Positions 10,402 to 20,051 of a stretch of DNA of 64,000 nucleotides are shown here, in pieces (positions within the stretch are counted from its first letter, which is position 1; each line of letters starts with the position of its first letter). The notes beneath the pieces are model-generated. The model was not told where the DNA came from. It ran no database searches and saw only the letters and a list, made by a program, of their open reading frames with translations. The position numbers were made by a program, and so were the translations under genes. The stretch is taken from the NCBI RefSeq assembly GCF_003116585.1, contig NZ_QEHM01000006.1:310001-374000 (forward strand), written 5' to 3'. The stretch comes from Albibacillus kandeliae (lineage in GTDB: Bacteria; Pseudomonadota; Alphaproteobacteria; Rhodobacterales; Rhodobacteraceae).

Positions 10402-10554
10402 ATGAAGCCCAAGGCCCGTTTTGTGAAATCCGTGACCGAGACCACCCGGAAGACCGAGATCGAAATGCCCTGGACCCGTGGCGCGCGTCGCGCCGCGATG
10501 ATCGCGCGCCGCAACGAGGCCCAAGCGCCCAAGCGCGTGCTGCGCTCCGCCTGA
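10402..10554 (+). CDS. Small basic hypothetical protein
   Basis: 50-residue very basic protein (MKPKARFVKSVTETTRKTEI start, MPWTRGARRAAMIARR centre). I do not know a function. Short proteins with an RFxKS start and a PWxRGxRR core look familiar from Rhodobacterales genomes. The frame is open further upstream to an ATG at 10348, but AGAGGA lies 8 nt before 10402 and the conserved-looking part begins there. The charge would suit nucleic-acid or ribosome binding; that is inference. Confidence 0.6.
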   Translation: MKPKARFVKSVTETTRKTEIEMPWTRGARRAAMIARRNEAQAPKRVLRSA

Positions 10555-10953
10555 GGAATTCGCGGCGGGGTGCTGCCCTCGGCCCGCCGCAAAAATGTGT
10601 CCGTCTCGTCCCCCCGGCGAGGCGGACATATTCGTTTCGGGGGAGGCTTTTCACTTAACTCGATACCTGCCCCGATTCTGGCCATCAGCCGAATCCCGCA
10701 ATCAGGACGAGCATGACTCCGCCGATGGATTCGCGGCGATTGCAGCCCGATTGCCGGACAACTGATTAACAATCCGTTAGCGAGATTCCGGATTGTCGAC
10801 CGAAGCCATAACAATGTTCGAATTTTTTGACATTTTGAGCCAAATTACGCCATGAATGGCCTGTAGCAGATCAAGACCACACTTGTCGTCTTTCTGTCGT
10901 TGTCGGTGGGGGCCGACGCAGATACGACCCGCTAGGAAAGGGCCGGTATTCGT
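10555..10953. other. Non-coding interval with two inverted repeats
   Basis: About 400 nt between the small basic ORF and the Hint-domain gene. It holds a stem TGTCCGTCTCG / CGAGGCGGACA at 10598-10628 (one mismatch, weak T-content after it, possible terminator of the small ORF). It also holds an exact 8-bp repeat pair ACAATCCG / CGGATTGT at 10769-10796 and an A/T-rich stretch with TTGACA at 10827-10832 that could be a -35 element, though no good -10 follows. No coding region is convincing. Confidence 0.45.
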
Positions 10954-11745
10954 ATGTCTATCCCCACGTCGCTTTCGCGCGCGGCGAGCCGTGCCGTCCA
11001 GGCAACTTCGCCCCAGTTTTCCGACCCTGCTGCCCTCCGAGCCCGCCCCAAGCAACAGCTGCGCCGCTATGATGTCATGGCCCTGCTGCCCAATGGGGAC
11101 ATCTCGGAAACGCGCCATATCGCCCCGGCCCTGCCGATCTTCGAGGATGCCTTCTGCGCCTTTTCGCGCGGGACGCTGATCCCGACGCCCTCGGGTCACA
11201 TCGCGGTCGAGGATCTGCTCCCCGGCGACGAGATCGTGACGGCCGAGGGGTCGATTCAGACGCTTCTATGGAAGGGCAGCACCGTTCTCGTCCCCGCCCG
11301 CCCCGGCCCGCAGGGGCGCAACATGCGCCTGACCCGCGTGGTCGCCGATGCCTTCGGGATGCAGCGCCCGCTGTCGAACGTGGTGACCGGCCATGCCGCG
11401 CGCATCCTCTACACCCCGCCGCACCTGCGCGGCGATCCTGCCCACGAGCGCAAGCTGACCCTGGTGCGGGAGTTCGTCGACGGCATGAACGTGATCGAAA
11501 CCGCGCCGCCGACCCCTGTGGAGCTGTTCCACCTCTGCCTCAAGCGTCACAGCACCTTCCGTGTCGGCGGTCTGGAGTTCGAATCCTACCATCCCGGCCG
11601 CAACGCCGCGCGGATGGTCAGCCACCAGATGCGGCAGCTGTTCTTCGATCTCTTCACCCATGTGGATCAGTTCAGCGACTTCGGCCCCCTCGCCTTCCCG
11701 CGGGTCGATGATGACCTGCCGCAGGGCGACGCGCTGATCGCCTGA
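10954..11745 (+). CDS. Hint-domain protein (degenerate nucleophile)
   Basis: 263-residue protein with a Hedgehog/intein (Hint) type domain, beginning near residue 68 with FCAFSRGTLIPTPSG followed by VEDLLPGDEIVT and LLWKGS. In splicing or autocleaving Hint domains a Cys or Ser begins the CFxxGT motif. Here that position is Ala and a Cys lies one residue earlier, so self-cleavage is doubtful. Such stand-alone Hint proteins are frequent in Rhodobacterales and their role is unknown. The start is uncertain, because the best ribosome-binding sequence (AGGAAAGGG) is about 11-16 nt upstream of the ATG. Confidence 0.75.
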   Translation: MSIPTSLSRAASRAVQATSPQFSDPAALRARPKQQLRRYDVMALLPNGDISETRHIAPALPIFEDAFCAFSRGTLIPTPSGHIAVEDLLPGDEIVTAEGSIQTLLWKGSTVLVPARPGPQGRNMRLTRVVADAFGMQRPLSNVVTGHAARILYTPPHLRGDPAHERKLTLVREFVDGMNVIETAPPTPVELFHLCLKRHSTFRVGGLEFESYHPGRNAARMVSHQMRQLFFDLFTHVDQFSDFGPLAFPRVDDDLPQGDALIA

Positions 11746-11763
11746 GCCAGCCGACCGGCCGGA

Positions 11764-12264
11764 TCAGGCCGTCCGGCTGAGCCGCTCCTCCAGCACATCG
11801 AAGGGCACGCCGGGTTCATCCTTGGCGACCCGGATCACCAGCGACGTCTTCACGCTCGCCACGTTGGGCGTGGTCAGCAGCTCGCCGGTCAGGAAGTTCT
11901 GAAAGCTCGACAGGTCAGGCGCGACGCACTTCAGGATGAAGTCCACCTCGCCGTTCAGCATGTGGCACTCGCGCACCAGAGGCCAGTTGCGGCAGCGCTC
12001 CTCGAAAGCGGACAGTTCGCTCTGGGCCTGGCTGTCGAGGCCGACCATGGCAAAGACCTGCACTTCGAACCCGAGTTCGCGCGCATTGACATCGGCATGG
12101 TACCCACCGATAAGGCCAGCCTCTTCCAGCGTTCTGACACGACGCAGGCAGGGCGGCGCCGAAATGCCGACGCGGCGGGCGAGTTCGACGTTGGTCATGC
12201 GCCCATCGGTCTGCAGCTCGGACAGGATTTTGCGATCGATCGGATCCAGCCGTGTCGCGACCAT
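11764..12264 (-). CDS. Lrp/AsnC family transcriptional regulator
   Basis: 166-residue regulator with an N-terminal winged helix (LDPIDRKILSELQTDGRMTN, ELARRVGISAPPCLRRVRTLE) and a C-terminal RAM/ACT ligand-binding domain (residues about 65-150, with GEVDFILKCVAPDL). Family members bind amino acids and control their metabolism. It is divergent from trxB across a 216-nt gap, an arrangement often seen in Rhodobacterales, so it may control itself and possibly trxB. The effector cannot be read from the sequence. Confidence 0.92.
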   Translation of the reverse strand: MVATRLDPIDRKILSELQTDGRMTNVELARRVGISAPPCLRRVRTLEEAGLIGGYHADVNARELGFEVQVFAMVGLDSQAQSELSAFEERCRNWPLVRECHMLNGEVDFILKCVAPDLSSFQNFLTGELLTTPNVASVKTSLVIRVAKDEPGVPFDVLEERLSRTA

Positions 12265-12297
12265 GAAGTTCTCCCAAGCGATTTGCGTTTGTTATAG

Positions 12298-13464
<1,167 letters not shown>

Positions 13465-13511
13465 GAGGCCCCGAACCGGCACCCCGGAAACAATACCTGA
13501 GTTTCACCCTG

Positions 13512-13548
13512 ACCGCGCGGGAATGTATCAACATTCACCGCGCGGTTT
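13512..13548 (+). terminator. Hairpin after trxB
   Basis: A long stem: ACCGCGCGG-GAATGT (13512-13526), loop ATCA, then ACATTC and CCGCGCGGT (13531-13546) with one bulged A, followed by TTT. The T-run is short, but the stem and its position 48 nt after the trxB stop support a terminator. Confidence 0.55.
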
Positions 13549-13630
13549 GCTATTCTCGCCATCGAATTTTTGACCCCGCCCCAGCCGGGCTCTAAGCTCG
13601 GCCACCGATGTTAACGAGAGCCCTTTTCCA

Positions 13631-14656
13631 GTGAGTGACGTCCCCTTGAAGACCGACAAGCATATTTCCAGCCTCGACGGCATCCGGGCGCTCAGCATTC
13701 TTCTGGTTCTGTCCTGCCACATGCTGCCCCTCGGCCCCAGCAGCCTGCAGCTGAACTCGCTGGCCGGGGCGCTTGGCATGAGCCTGTTCTTCGGCCTCTC
13801 TGGGTTCCTGATCGCGCGGTTTCTCTGGAACGACCAGAACATCCCCAAGTTTCTGGTGCGCCGCCTTGCCCGGATCGCGCCGCTGGCGCTGCTGGTCAGC
13901 GCGGTCTACTGCCTGATCCTGCAGTATCGACCCGACAGCTTCGCCGCGATCAATCTCTACGTGCTGAACTACTGGCACAGCGCCATCAATCCCTACGTCA
14001 GCCCGCTGTGGTCGCTGGGGGTCGAGATGCACTTCTACGTCGCCATCGCCATCGCGGTCCTCTTCCTCGGGCGCGGCGCGTTCTGGCTGGTGGGGCTTGG
14101 CGCGCTGGTGGTCACCGGGCTGCGGATCGAGGATGGCGGCTTTGCGAACATCCAGACCCACCTGCGGGTGGACGAGATCCTTGCCGGATCGCTGGCCGCC
14201 ATCGCCTACGAGAACCGCGCAAAGCCTGCCGTTGCCCGGGTCTGGCGATTTCTGCCCCACGCGTTCTGGCCGGCGGTGATCCTGCTGGTGCTGTCCAGTT
14301 CGCCGCTGACGGACCCGCTCTATTACTTCCGCGCCTATTTCGCCGGGCTCTCCATCGCCTCGGTCGTGGCCATGTCGAACACCTGGCAGACCCGCGTGCT
14401 TGGCCTGCCGTCGCTGCGCTACGTCGCCGAGATCTCCTTTGCGCTCTACGTCTGGCATTCACCGTTCCGGCATTTCTGGTGGGACGAGGGCACGACGGTC
14501 GAGCGCTACCTGTTCAAGCGTCCCCTCGCCTTCTTCTGCATCTTCGCCCTCGCCCACCTCAGCACCTTCTATTTCGAGAAGCCGATTCAGCGGCTTGCGC
14601 GAAACATCCGGTTCGACCGTGCGGGCCGGGCAGGCAGCCGGGCCAAGGCACCGTGA
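13631..14656 (+). CDS. Acyltransferase 3 family membrane protein
   Basis: 341-residue integral membrane acyltransferase of the OafA/YrhL family, which moves acyl groups to sugars, lipids or glycans at the cytoplasmic membrane. The hallmark start SSLDGIRALSILLVLSCHM carries the catalytic-type His, and SPLWSLGVEMHFY is the second signature. About ten hydrophobic segments follow. It starts at GTG. The acceptor cannot be deduced, because the neighbours are not glycan genes. Confidence 0.88.
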   Translation: MSDVPLKTDKHISSLDGIRALSILLVLSCHMLPLGPSSLQLNSLAGALGMSLFFGLSGFLIARFLWNDQNIPKFLVRRLARIAPLALLVSAVYCLILQYRPDSFAAINLYVLNYWHSAINPYVSPLWSLGVEMHFYVAIAIAVLFLGRGAFWLVGLGALVVTGLRIEDGGFANIQTHLRVDEILAGSLAAIAYENRAKPAVARVWRFLPHAFWPAVILLVLSSSPLTDPLYYFRAYFAGLSIASVVAMSNTWQTRVLGLPSLRYVAEISFALYVWHSPFRHFWWDEGTTVERYLFKRPLAFFCIFALAHLSTFYFEKPIQRLARNIRFDRAGRAGSRAKAP

Positions 14657-14738
14657 CTGAGCGCGAATGCACATAGGCTGACGCTTGACCGTTTCCGTCG
14701 GGAAACGCAGTCTGCGCGAAACCCTAGGCGGAGGTCGC

Positions 14739-16406
14739 ATGAAAAGCCGGTGGCGGGGAAACCTGAGAACGCGGATTCGCGTTGCGTCCGGCCTCGTGCT
14801 GTTCGCATTCGCCCTCACGCATTTCATCAACATCGGCTTCGGCCTGTTCTCGTCCGAGCTGATGGCGGCGGGTCAGGCCCTGCGCCAGACGGTGACGCGG
14901 AGCCTGCCCGGGTCGGTCCTGCTCTATGCCGCGCTGTTCACCCATGCCGGGCTGGCGCTCTACCGGCAGGGGCGGCGCACCACGCTGCGGATGCCGCTCT
15001 GGGAAGCGATGCAGATCGTGCTGGGGCTGCTGATCCCCCTGCTGCTGACCGCCCATATCGTGCACACCCGCGTCGCCCATTCCCTCTTCGACGTGAATGA
15101 CTCGTTCAAGTATCTCGTCGCGCTGATCTTCGACACCACGGACGGCTGGCTGCAAAGCCTGCTGATGCTGATCGTCTGGACCCACGCCTGCATCGGCCTG
15201 CACTTCTGGCTGCGTGCCGAAGGCTGGTGGCAACGCTTCCTGCCGGTGCTGGCCGCGCTTGCCGCGCTGGTTCCTGCCTTTGCGCTGGCCGGATTCCTGA
15301 CCGAGGGCCGCCGCATGGCCCGCGTGCTGGCCGACCCGGAGGGCCGGGAGCAGCTCTATGCCGCGACCAACTGGCCCGACTGGGATGGCTTTGTCACCCT
15401 CATGGGCATCGCGTGGGACGCGCGTATGGTCTTCGTCGCGCTGGTTCTGATCACCGCGGCGATCTACGCCGGGCGCAAGCTGATCCGCCGCAACACGGTG
15501 CGCATCCGATACGTCGACGGACCCGAGATCTCCTCGCCCAAGGGTCCGACCCTGCTGGAGATGTCGCGGGCCAATGGCGTGCCCCACACCGCCCTCTGCG
15601 GCGGACGCGGGCGCTGCACCACCTGCCGGGTCATCGTAGAGGACGGCGGGGCGACCCTGCCCGCCCCGAGCGAGGCCGAGGCACGTAGCCTGCGCGCCGT
15701 CGGCGCACCCGCGGGCAGCCGGCTGGCCTGCCAGATCCGTCCGAGCGAACCGCTGACCGTCTACCGCGTGTTCCAGACCGACGGCAAACGCGCCCGCGAT
15801 CATGCCAGCCACGGGCAGGAACGGCGCATGGCGATCCTGTTTCTCGACATTCGCGGCTTCACCGCTCGCACCACGGGCCAGTTGCCCTATGACGTCGTGT
15901 TCCTGCTGAACCGCTTCTTCGACGCCATCGTGCCCGCGATCACCCAGTCTGGCGGCGTCGTCGACAAGTACCTCGGCGACGGCTTGCTGGCGCTTTTCGA
16001 GGCGCCGAGCGAGGCGCTCTCGGCGCAGGCGGCGCTGAAGGCAACCGGCAGCATCGGCGCGGCGCTCGAGACCTTCAACGAGACGCTGGCCCGCGAAGGC
16101 ATCCCGCACATTCGCATCGGCGTGGGCCTGCACCTTGGCGACGTGGTCATGGGCGAGATCGGCGCCGTGGGTAACGCGCCCCGCACCATCATCGGCGAAA
16201 GCGTCAACGCGGCGAGCCGTCTGGAGGCCAAGACCAAGGAGCTTGGAGTCGAGGCGCTGATCTCGGCGCCGGTGCTTGCCGGAGCGGGAATCGACTGCGC
16301 TCCCCTCGAATTATTGACCCTTGAACTGCGCGGTGTGCATGCCCCCGTGAACGCCCTCGCGGTGTCGCGCGCGGCGGCCCTCGAAACGGTCCTCAAACCG
16401 GCCTGA
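14739..16406 (+). CDS. Membrane / [2Fe-2S] ferredoxin / class III nucleotide cyclase fusion
   Basis: 555-residue three-part protein. Residues about 15-245 hold some five hydrophobic helices with repeated histidines (FALTHFINIGFG, LFTHAGLALY, TAHIVHTRVAH, WTHACIGLHFWL), resembling succinate-dehydrogenase-type cytochrome b helices that bind haem. Residues about 250-340 form a [2Fe-2S] domain with cysteines in ALCGGRGRCTTCRV and SRLACQ. Residues about 360-555 are a class III cyclase with metal Asp370 in LDIRGFT, second Asp in DKYLGDG and the VNAASRLEA motif; the lysine in VVDKYLGDG favours ATP. GGAGG precedes the ATG. It is probably a redox-gated adenylate cyclase; that gating is inference. Confidence 0.85.
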   Translation: MKSRWRGNLRTRIRVASGLVLFAFALTHFINIGFGLFSSELMAAGQALRQTVTRSLPGSVLLYAALFTHAGLALYRQGRRTTLRMPLWEAMQIVLGLLIPLLLTAHIVHTRVAHSLFDVNDSFKYLVALIFDTTDGWLQSLLMLIVWTHACIGLHFWLRAEGWWQRFLPVLAALAALVPAFALAGFLTEGRRMARVLADPEGREQLYAATNWPDWDGFVTLMGIAWDARMVFVALVLITAAIYAGRKLIRRNTVRIRYVDGPEISSPKGPTLLEMSRANGVPHTALCGGRGRCTTCRVIVEDGGATLPAPSEAEARSLRAVGAPAGSRLACQIRPSEPLTVYRVFQTDGKRARDHASHGQERRMAILFLDIRGFTARTTGQLPYDVVFLLNRFFDAIVPAITQSGGVVDKYLGDGLLALFEAPSEALSAQAALKATGSIGAALETFNETLAREGIPHIRIGVGLHLGDVVMGEIGAVGNAPRTIIGESVNAASRLEAKTKELGVEALISAPVLAGAGIDCAPLELLTLELRGVHAPVNALAVSRAAALETVLKPA

Positions 16407-16569
16407 AAGACGCTGGATCGTCCCATTTCGGCAAGCTTTCGCGCCAAAATATCCCAACTTGGCAAAATCGGGTTCCAACACCTAGACTTTGCCTTGCCCT
16501 TAAGTCTATTCGCACCCCGACCCGGTGCGACGGGCCCATCCGACACGATGCAGAACGGAAAGATTTGAA

Positions 16570-18285
16570 ATGACCATGCTCAGCAATCTGGCCCCGATCC
16601 CGGAGCTGTATGTTTCCTACGACTCCGCCCAGAAACTGAAGGTCGAAGCAGCCGACCTGACGAGCCATGACCTGACCCCGCGCCAGATCTGCGACCTCGA
16701 ACTGCTCATGAATGGCGGCTTCTACCCGCTGAAGGGCTTCCTGAGCGAGGAAGACTACAACGGCGTCGTCGACGACATGCGCCTGGCCGACGGCACCCTC
16801 TGGCCGATGCCGATCAACCTCGACGTGTCCGAGAAGTTCGCCGACAGCATCGAGATCGGTCAGGACATCGCGCTGCGCGACCAGGAAGGCGTGATCCTCG
16901 CCACCATGACCGTCACCGACAAGTGGGTGCCGAACAAGGCGAAGGAGGCCGAGAAGGTCTTTGGCGCCGATGACGACGCGCACCCGGCGGTGAACTACCT
17001 GCACAACACCGCGGGCAAGGTCTACCTCGGCGGCCCCGTCACCGGCATCCAGCAGCCTGTGCACTACGATTTCCGCGCTCGTCGCGACACCCCGAACGAG
17101 CTGCGCGCCTACTTCCGCAAGCTCGGCTGGCGCCGCATCGTGGCGTTCCAGACCCGCAACCCGCTGCACCGCGCGCACCAGGAACTGACCTTCCGCGCCG
17201 CCAAGGAAGCACAGGCCAACCTGCTGATCCACCCGGTCGTTGGCATGACCAAGCCCGGCGACGTCGATCACTTCACCCGCGTGCGCTGCTACGAGGCCGT
17301 TCTCGACAAGTACCCGGCCGCCACCACCACCATGTCGCTGCTGAACCTTGCCATGCGCATGGCCGGCCCGCGCGAGGCGGTCTGGCACGGCCTGATCCGC
17401 AAGAACCACGGCTGCACCCACTTCATCGTCGGCCGCGACCACGCGGGCCCGGGCAAGAACTCGGCAGGCGAGGATTTCTACGGCCCCTATGACGCGCAGG
17501 ACCTGTTCCGCGAGCATGAGGCCGAGATCGGCGTCGAAATGGTCGACTTCAAGCACATGGTCTGGGTGCAGGAACGCGCCCAGTACGAGCCGATGGACGA
17601 GATCGAGGACAAGGACAACGTCACCATCCTCAACATCTCCGGCACCGAACTGCGCCGCCGTCTGGCCGAGGGCCTCGAGATCCCCGAGTGGTTCTCGTTC
17701 CCCGAGGTGGTCAAGGAACTGCGCCGCACCAAGCCGCCGCGTTCCAAGCAGGGCTTTACCGTGTTCTTCACCGGCTTCTCCGGCTCGGGCAAGTCGACCA
17801 TCGCCAACGCCCTCATGGTCAAGCTGATGGAAATGGGCGGCCGTCCGGTCACCCTGCTCGACGGCGACATCGTGCGGAAGAACCTCAGCTCCGAGCTCGG
17901 CTTCTCGAAAGAGCACCGTGACCTGAACATCCGCCGCATCGGCTATGTTGCCTCCGAGATCACCAAGAACGGCGGCATCGCGATCTGCGCGCCCATCGCG
18001 CCCTACGCGACCACCCGCCGCGCCGTGCGTGAAGACATCGAAGCCTTTGGCGCCTTCGTCGAAGTGCACGTCGCGACCACGATCGAGGAATGCGAGCGCC
18101 GTGACCGCAAGGGCCTCTACAAGCTGGCCCGCGAAGGCAAGATCAAGGAGTTCACCGGCATCTCCGACCCCTACGACGTTCCGGAAAACCCGGAACTGCG
18201 GGTCGAGACTGAAGGCACCGACGTGGACAACTGCGCCCACCAGGTCCTGCTCAAGCTGGAAAGCATGGGCCTGATCGCAGTCTGA
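16570..18285 (+). CDS. Bifunctional sulfate adenylyltransferase / APS kinase
   Basis: 571-residue fusion for sulfate activation. The N-terminal ATP sulfurylase (residues 1 to about 385) makes APS and shows FQTRNPLHRAHQEL near residue 195 and FIVGRDHAGPG near residue 285. The C-terminal APS kinase makes PAPS, with P-loop GFSGSGKST near residues 402-410 and LDGDIVRKNL. Both halves keep their motifs, so both activities are expected. Such Sat-CysC fusions are typical of Rhodobacterales. GGAAAG precedes the ATG. A strong terminator follows. Confidence 0.95.
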   Translation: MTMLSNLAPIPELYVSYDSAQKLKVEAADLTSHDLTPRQICDLELLMNGGFYPLKGFLSEEDYNGVVDDMRLADGTLWPMPINLDVSEKFADSIEIGQDIALRDQEGVILATMTVTDKWVPNKAKEAEKVFGADDDAHPAVNYLHNTAGKVYLGGPVTGIQQPVHYDFRARRDTPNELRAYFRKLGWRRIVAFQTRNPLHRAHQELTFRAAKEAQANLLIHPVVGMTKPGDVDHFTRVRCYEAVLDKYPAATTTMSLLNLAMRMAGPREAVWHGLIRKNHGCTHFIVGRDHAGPGKNSAGEDFYGPYDAQDLFREHEAEIGVEMVDFKHMVWVQERAQYEPMDEIEDKDNVTILNISGTELRRRLAEGLEIPEWFSFPEVVKELRRTKPPRSKQGFTVFFTGFSGSGKSTIANALMVKLMEMGGRPVTLLDGDIVRKNLSSELGFSKEHRDLNIRRIGYVASEITKNGGIAICAPIAPYATTRRAVREDIEAFGAFVEVHVATTIEECERRDRKGLYKLAREGKIKEFTGISDPYDVPENPELRVETEGTDVDNCAHQVLLKLESMGLIAV

Positions 18286-18308
18286 TCGCCCTGCCCCACC
18301 GACATACG

Positions 18309-18344
18309 AAAGCCCCGGTCCACATGGTCCGGGGCTTTTGTTTT
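18309..18344 (+). terminator. Intrinsic terminator after sat-cysC
   Basis: Stem AAAGCCCCGG (18309-18318) and CCGGGGCTTT (18329-18338), loop TCCACATGGT, followed by TTGTTTT. This is a classical rho-independent terminator 24 nt after the stop codon, and it separates the sulfate gene from the catabolic island. Confidence 0.92.
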
Positions 18345-18394
18345 GGGCGTTTGCCGTTCAGGCGGATGCTACACCGCGGGTACAGCTTCAATTC

Positions 18395-18410
18395 ATTTTA
18401 CATATAAAGC
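18395..18410. promoter_or_regulatory. Island operator site 1
   Basis: ATTTTACATATAAAGC, 42 nt before the flavin reductase start. It matches the 16-bp consensus ATTTTACAYRTAAAAT shared by six sites in this island, except for the last two bases. Confidence 0.7.
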
Positions 18411-18451
18411 TTATTGCGCCAATCTGGGGCGGACCAATCAGGACCACCTCT

Positions 18452-19114
18452 ATGCGCTTTGATCTCGACCAGCTCGAAACCCCGATCGTCTACAAGCTGC
18501 TGGCGGCCTCGGTGCATCCGCGCCCGATTGCCTGGATCACGACGATGGACGCCGGGGGTGGCGTCAATGCCGCGCCCTACAGCTTCTTCAACGTGATGGG
18601 TTCGGCCCCGCCGACAGTGGCCATTGGCTTGCTGGCCGACCCCAAGCGCGGGTTCAAGGACACGGCTCAGAACATCCTCGACACCGGCGAATTCGTGGTC
18701 AATCTCGTGCCAGAGCGTTTGGTGGAACAGATGAACGTCACCGCCATTGATGCGCCCCGCGGGACCGATGAGCTGGCCCTCGCCGGTCTGGAAACCGCGC
18801 CCTCCAGCCTGATCGCCCCGCCCCGCATCGCGGCGAGCCCGGTGTCGATGGAGTGCACGTCGCTCTCGACCGTGGTCACCGGCCCGTCGCAGTCGGTGGT
18901 GATCGGCCGCGTCCTCGCGATTCATATCGACGACGCGCTGGTCAAGGATGCGGCGCGCGGGCACCTGCACGCCGAGGCGCTCGAACTCGTGGCGCGGGGC
19001 CACGCCAGCACCTACTTCCGCACCACCGACCGGTTCGAACTCGACCGGCCCTTCTGGTCGGAGACCGAGGCCGCGCCAGCGCCCCGCGCGACCGCAACCG
19101 CGCGGGGGGACTGA
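18452..19114 (+). CDS. Flavin reductase family protein
   Basis: 220-residue FMN-binding split-barrel protein of the flavin reductase (DIM6/NTAB) family. It is recognised by SVHPRPIAWITTMDAGG, NAAPYSFFNVMGSAPPTVAIG and the RGFKDTAQNIL and EFVVNL stretches. Members reduce flavin for two-component monooxygenases or bind FMN themselves. It is a single-gene unit at the left edge of the catabolic island with an operator in front, so it may serve an island oxygenase. The partner is not identified. ATG 18452 begins the conserved sequence. Confidence 0.85.
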   Translation: MRFDLDQLETPIVYKLLAASVHPRPIAWITTMDAGGGVNAAPYSFFNVMGSAPPTVAIGLLADPKRGFKDTAQNILDTGEFVVNLVPERLVEQMNVTAIDAPRGTDELALAGLETAPSSLIAPPRIAASPVSMECTSLSTVVTGPSQSVVIGRVLAIHIDDALVKDAARGHLHAEALELVARGHASTYFRTTDRFELDRPFWSETEAAPAPRATATARGD

Positions 19115-19123
19115 CGGCGCGGG

Positions 19124-19831
19124 TCAGCGGCCCGGGAGGATTTCCCGGGTCTGCAGCGCGTAGTGGCAGTTGCCGCCCTCGAAGGCGGGGAACTGGGCGA
19201 AATCAGCCGACATCCGAGCGCGCACCGGCGACTCGATCGCGGCCATCAGCCCCTCCACCGTCTTGAAGGCGATCTTGTTGCGCTGCATGTAGTTGACGCG
19301 CGCCCACGGCAGGAAACCGATCCAGTCCAGGCGCGAACAGACCTCGATCTCGCGGATGCCCGGGAAGTCCTGCATCACCGCGGTATGGTTGCGCAGGTAG
19401 TAGTCGAGCCAAACGTTCAGGTCCTCCGCCTTGCCCGGGTAGTGGACGAGGTAGCTGCAGAAGGTCTTGTCCTCCTCGCTCTCGGGAACGGTGTCCTTGA
19501 ATCGGCGGACGACCATCGCCTGCTGTTCGACCTTGGCCCCGGCGAGGCTCTTGACCGCCTCGGTTCCCAGCAGGCCCTGCAGGTGGCCATCCTTCGCCAG
19601 CGCCCCCTCAAGGTCCTCGATGGCGTCGAAGTAGAGTTCCATCGCCAGTTGCGGCGGGGCGTCGTCATTGGGGTAGTACTTGGCGACCGACTGCACACCG
19701 GCAAACAGCAATCCGCGCGTCAGGCCGGGCGTCGCCTCGATCAGCTCCGCCACCTGCGCAAGGTCTTCGGCGCCGATTTCGCGGGTCGGCTGGGCAGTGT
19801 CGAAGAACGAAAGAAAATAGGCAAATCGCAT
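19124..19831 (-). CDS. Tandem EthD-like domain protein
   Basis: 235-residue protein made of two ferredoxin-like (EthD/dimeric alpha-beta barrel type) halves. The first, residues 1 to about 90, ends with AMELYFDAIEDLEGAL; the second, about 125-225, has a matching TVEGLMAAIESPVRARMSAD stretch. EthD-like proteins accompany degradation of ethers and aromatics, and their exact role is often unknown. ATG 19831 is chosen because the hydrophobic MRFAYFLSFF start fits the fold; an upstream extension to 19942 would run through the operator. It is divergent from the DHODH-like gene, with operator site 2 between them. Confidence 0.65.
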   Translation of the reverse strand: MRFAYFLSFFDTAQPTREIGAEDLAQVAELIEATPGLTRGLLFAGVQSVAKYYPNDDAPPQLAMELYFDAIEDLEGALAKDGHLQGLLGTEAVKSLAGAKVEQQAMVVRRFKDTVPESEEDKTFCSYLVHYPGKAEDLNVWLDYYLRNHTAVMQDFPGIREIEVCSRLDWIGFLPWARVNYMQRNKIAFKTVEGLMAAIESPVRARMSADFAQFPAFEGGNCHYALQTREILPGR

Positions 19832-19944
19832 GGCGGTGAGCACTTTCCTGCTGGCTGTTAGGTGAAATTTTGCACTTTTTTGAGGACGGACCTTTCCCCG
19901 GCCCGGGTTCACGTTGACACGCAGGATTTTGTTGGGCAACAATT

Positions 19945-19960
19945 ATTTTATACATAAAGC
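19945..19960. promoter_or_regulatory. Island operator site 2
   Basis: ATTTTATACATAAAGC lies in the 220-nt divergent gap between the EthD-like gene (minus) and the DHODH-like gene (plus). It is a variant of the 16-bp island operator, with its right half identical to the site at 32310 over TACATAAA. Confidence 0.65.
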
Positions 19961-20051
19961 AAATTCCGGGACCGCGCCGGAAAACTGCTGAAACGGCAGG
20001 CTGAGATGCGGGTCCGGGTGCTTTGACATCGCCTGACGGGAGGATAGGCCA

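Noticed and set aside
10562-10590. GCGGCGGG...CCCGCCGC hairpin after the small basic gene as terminator
   Set aside because: It is followed by AAAAA rather than T on the plus strand, so it does not have rho-independent form in that direction.
14724-16133. 469-codon minus-strand frame opposite the cyclase fusion
   Set aside because: Complete overlap with a well-supported gene and the low-complexity Gln/Arg/Gly/Ala make-up typical of antisense shadows.
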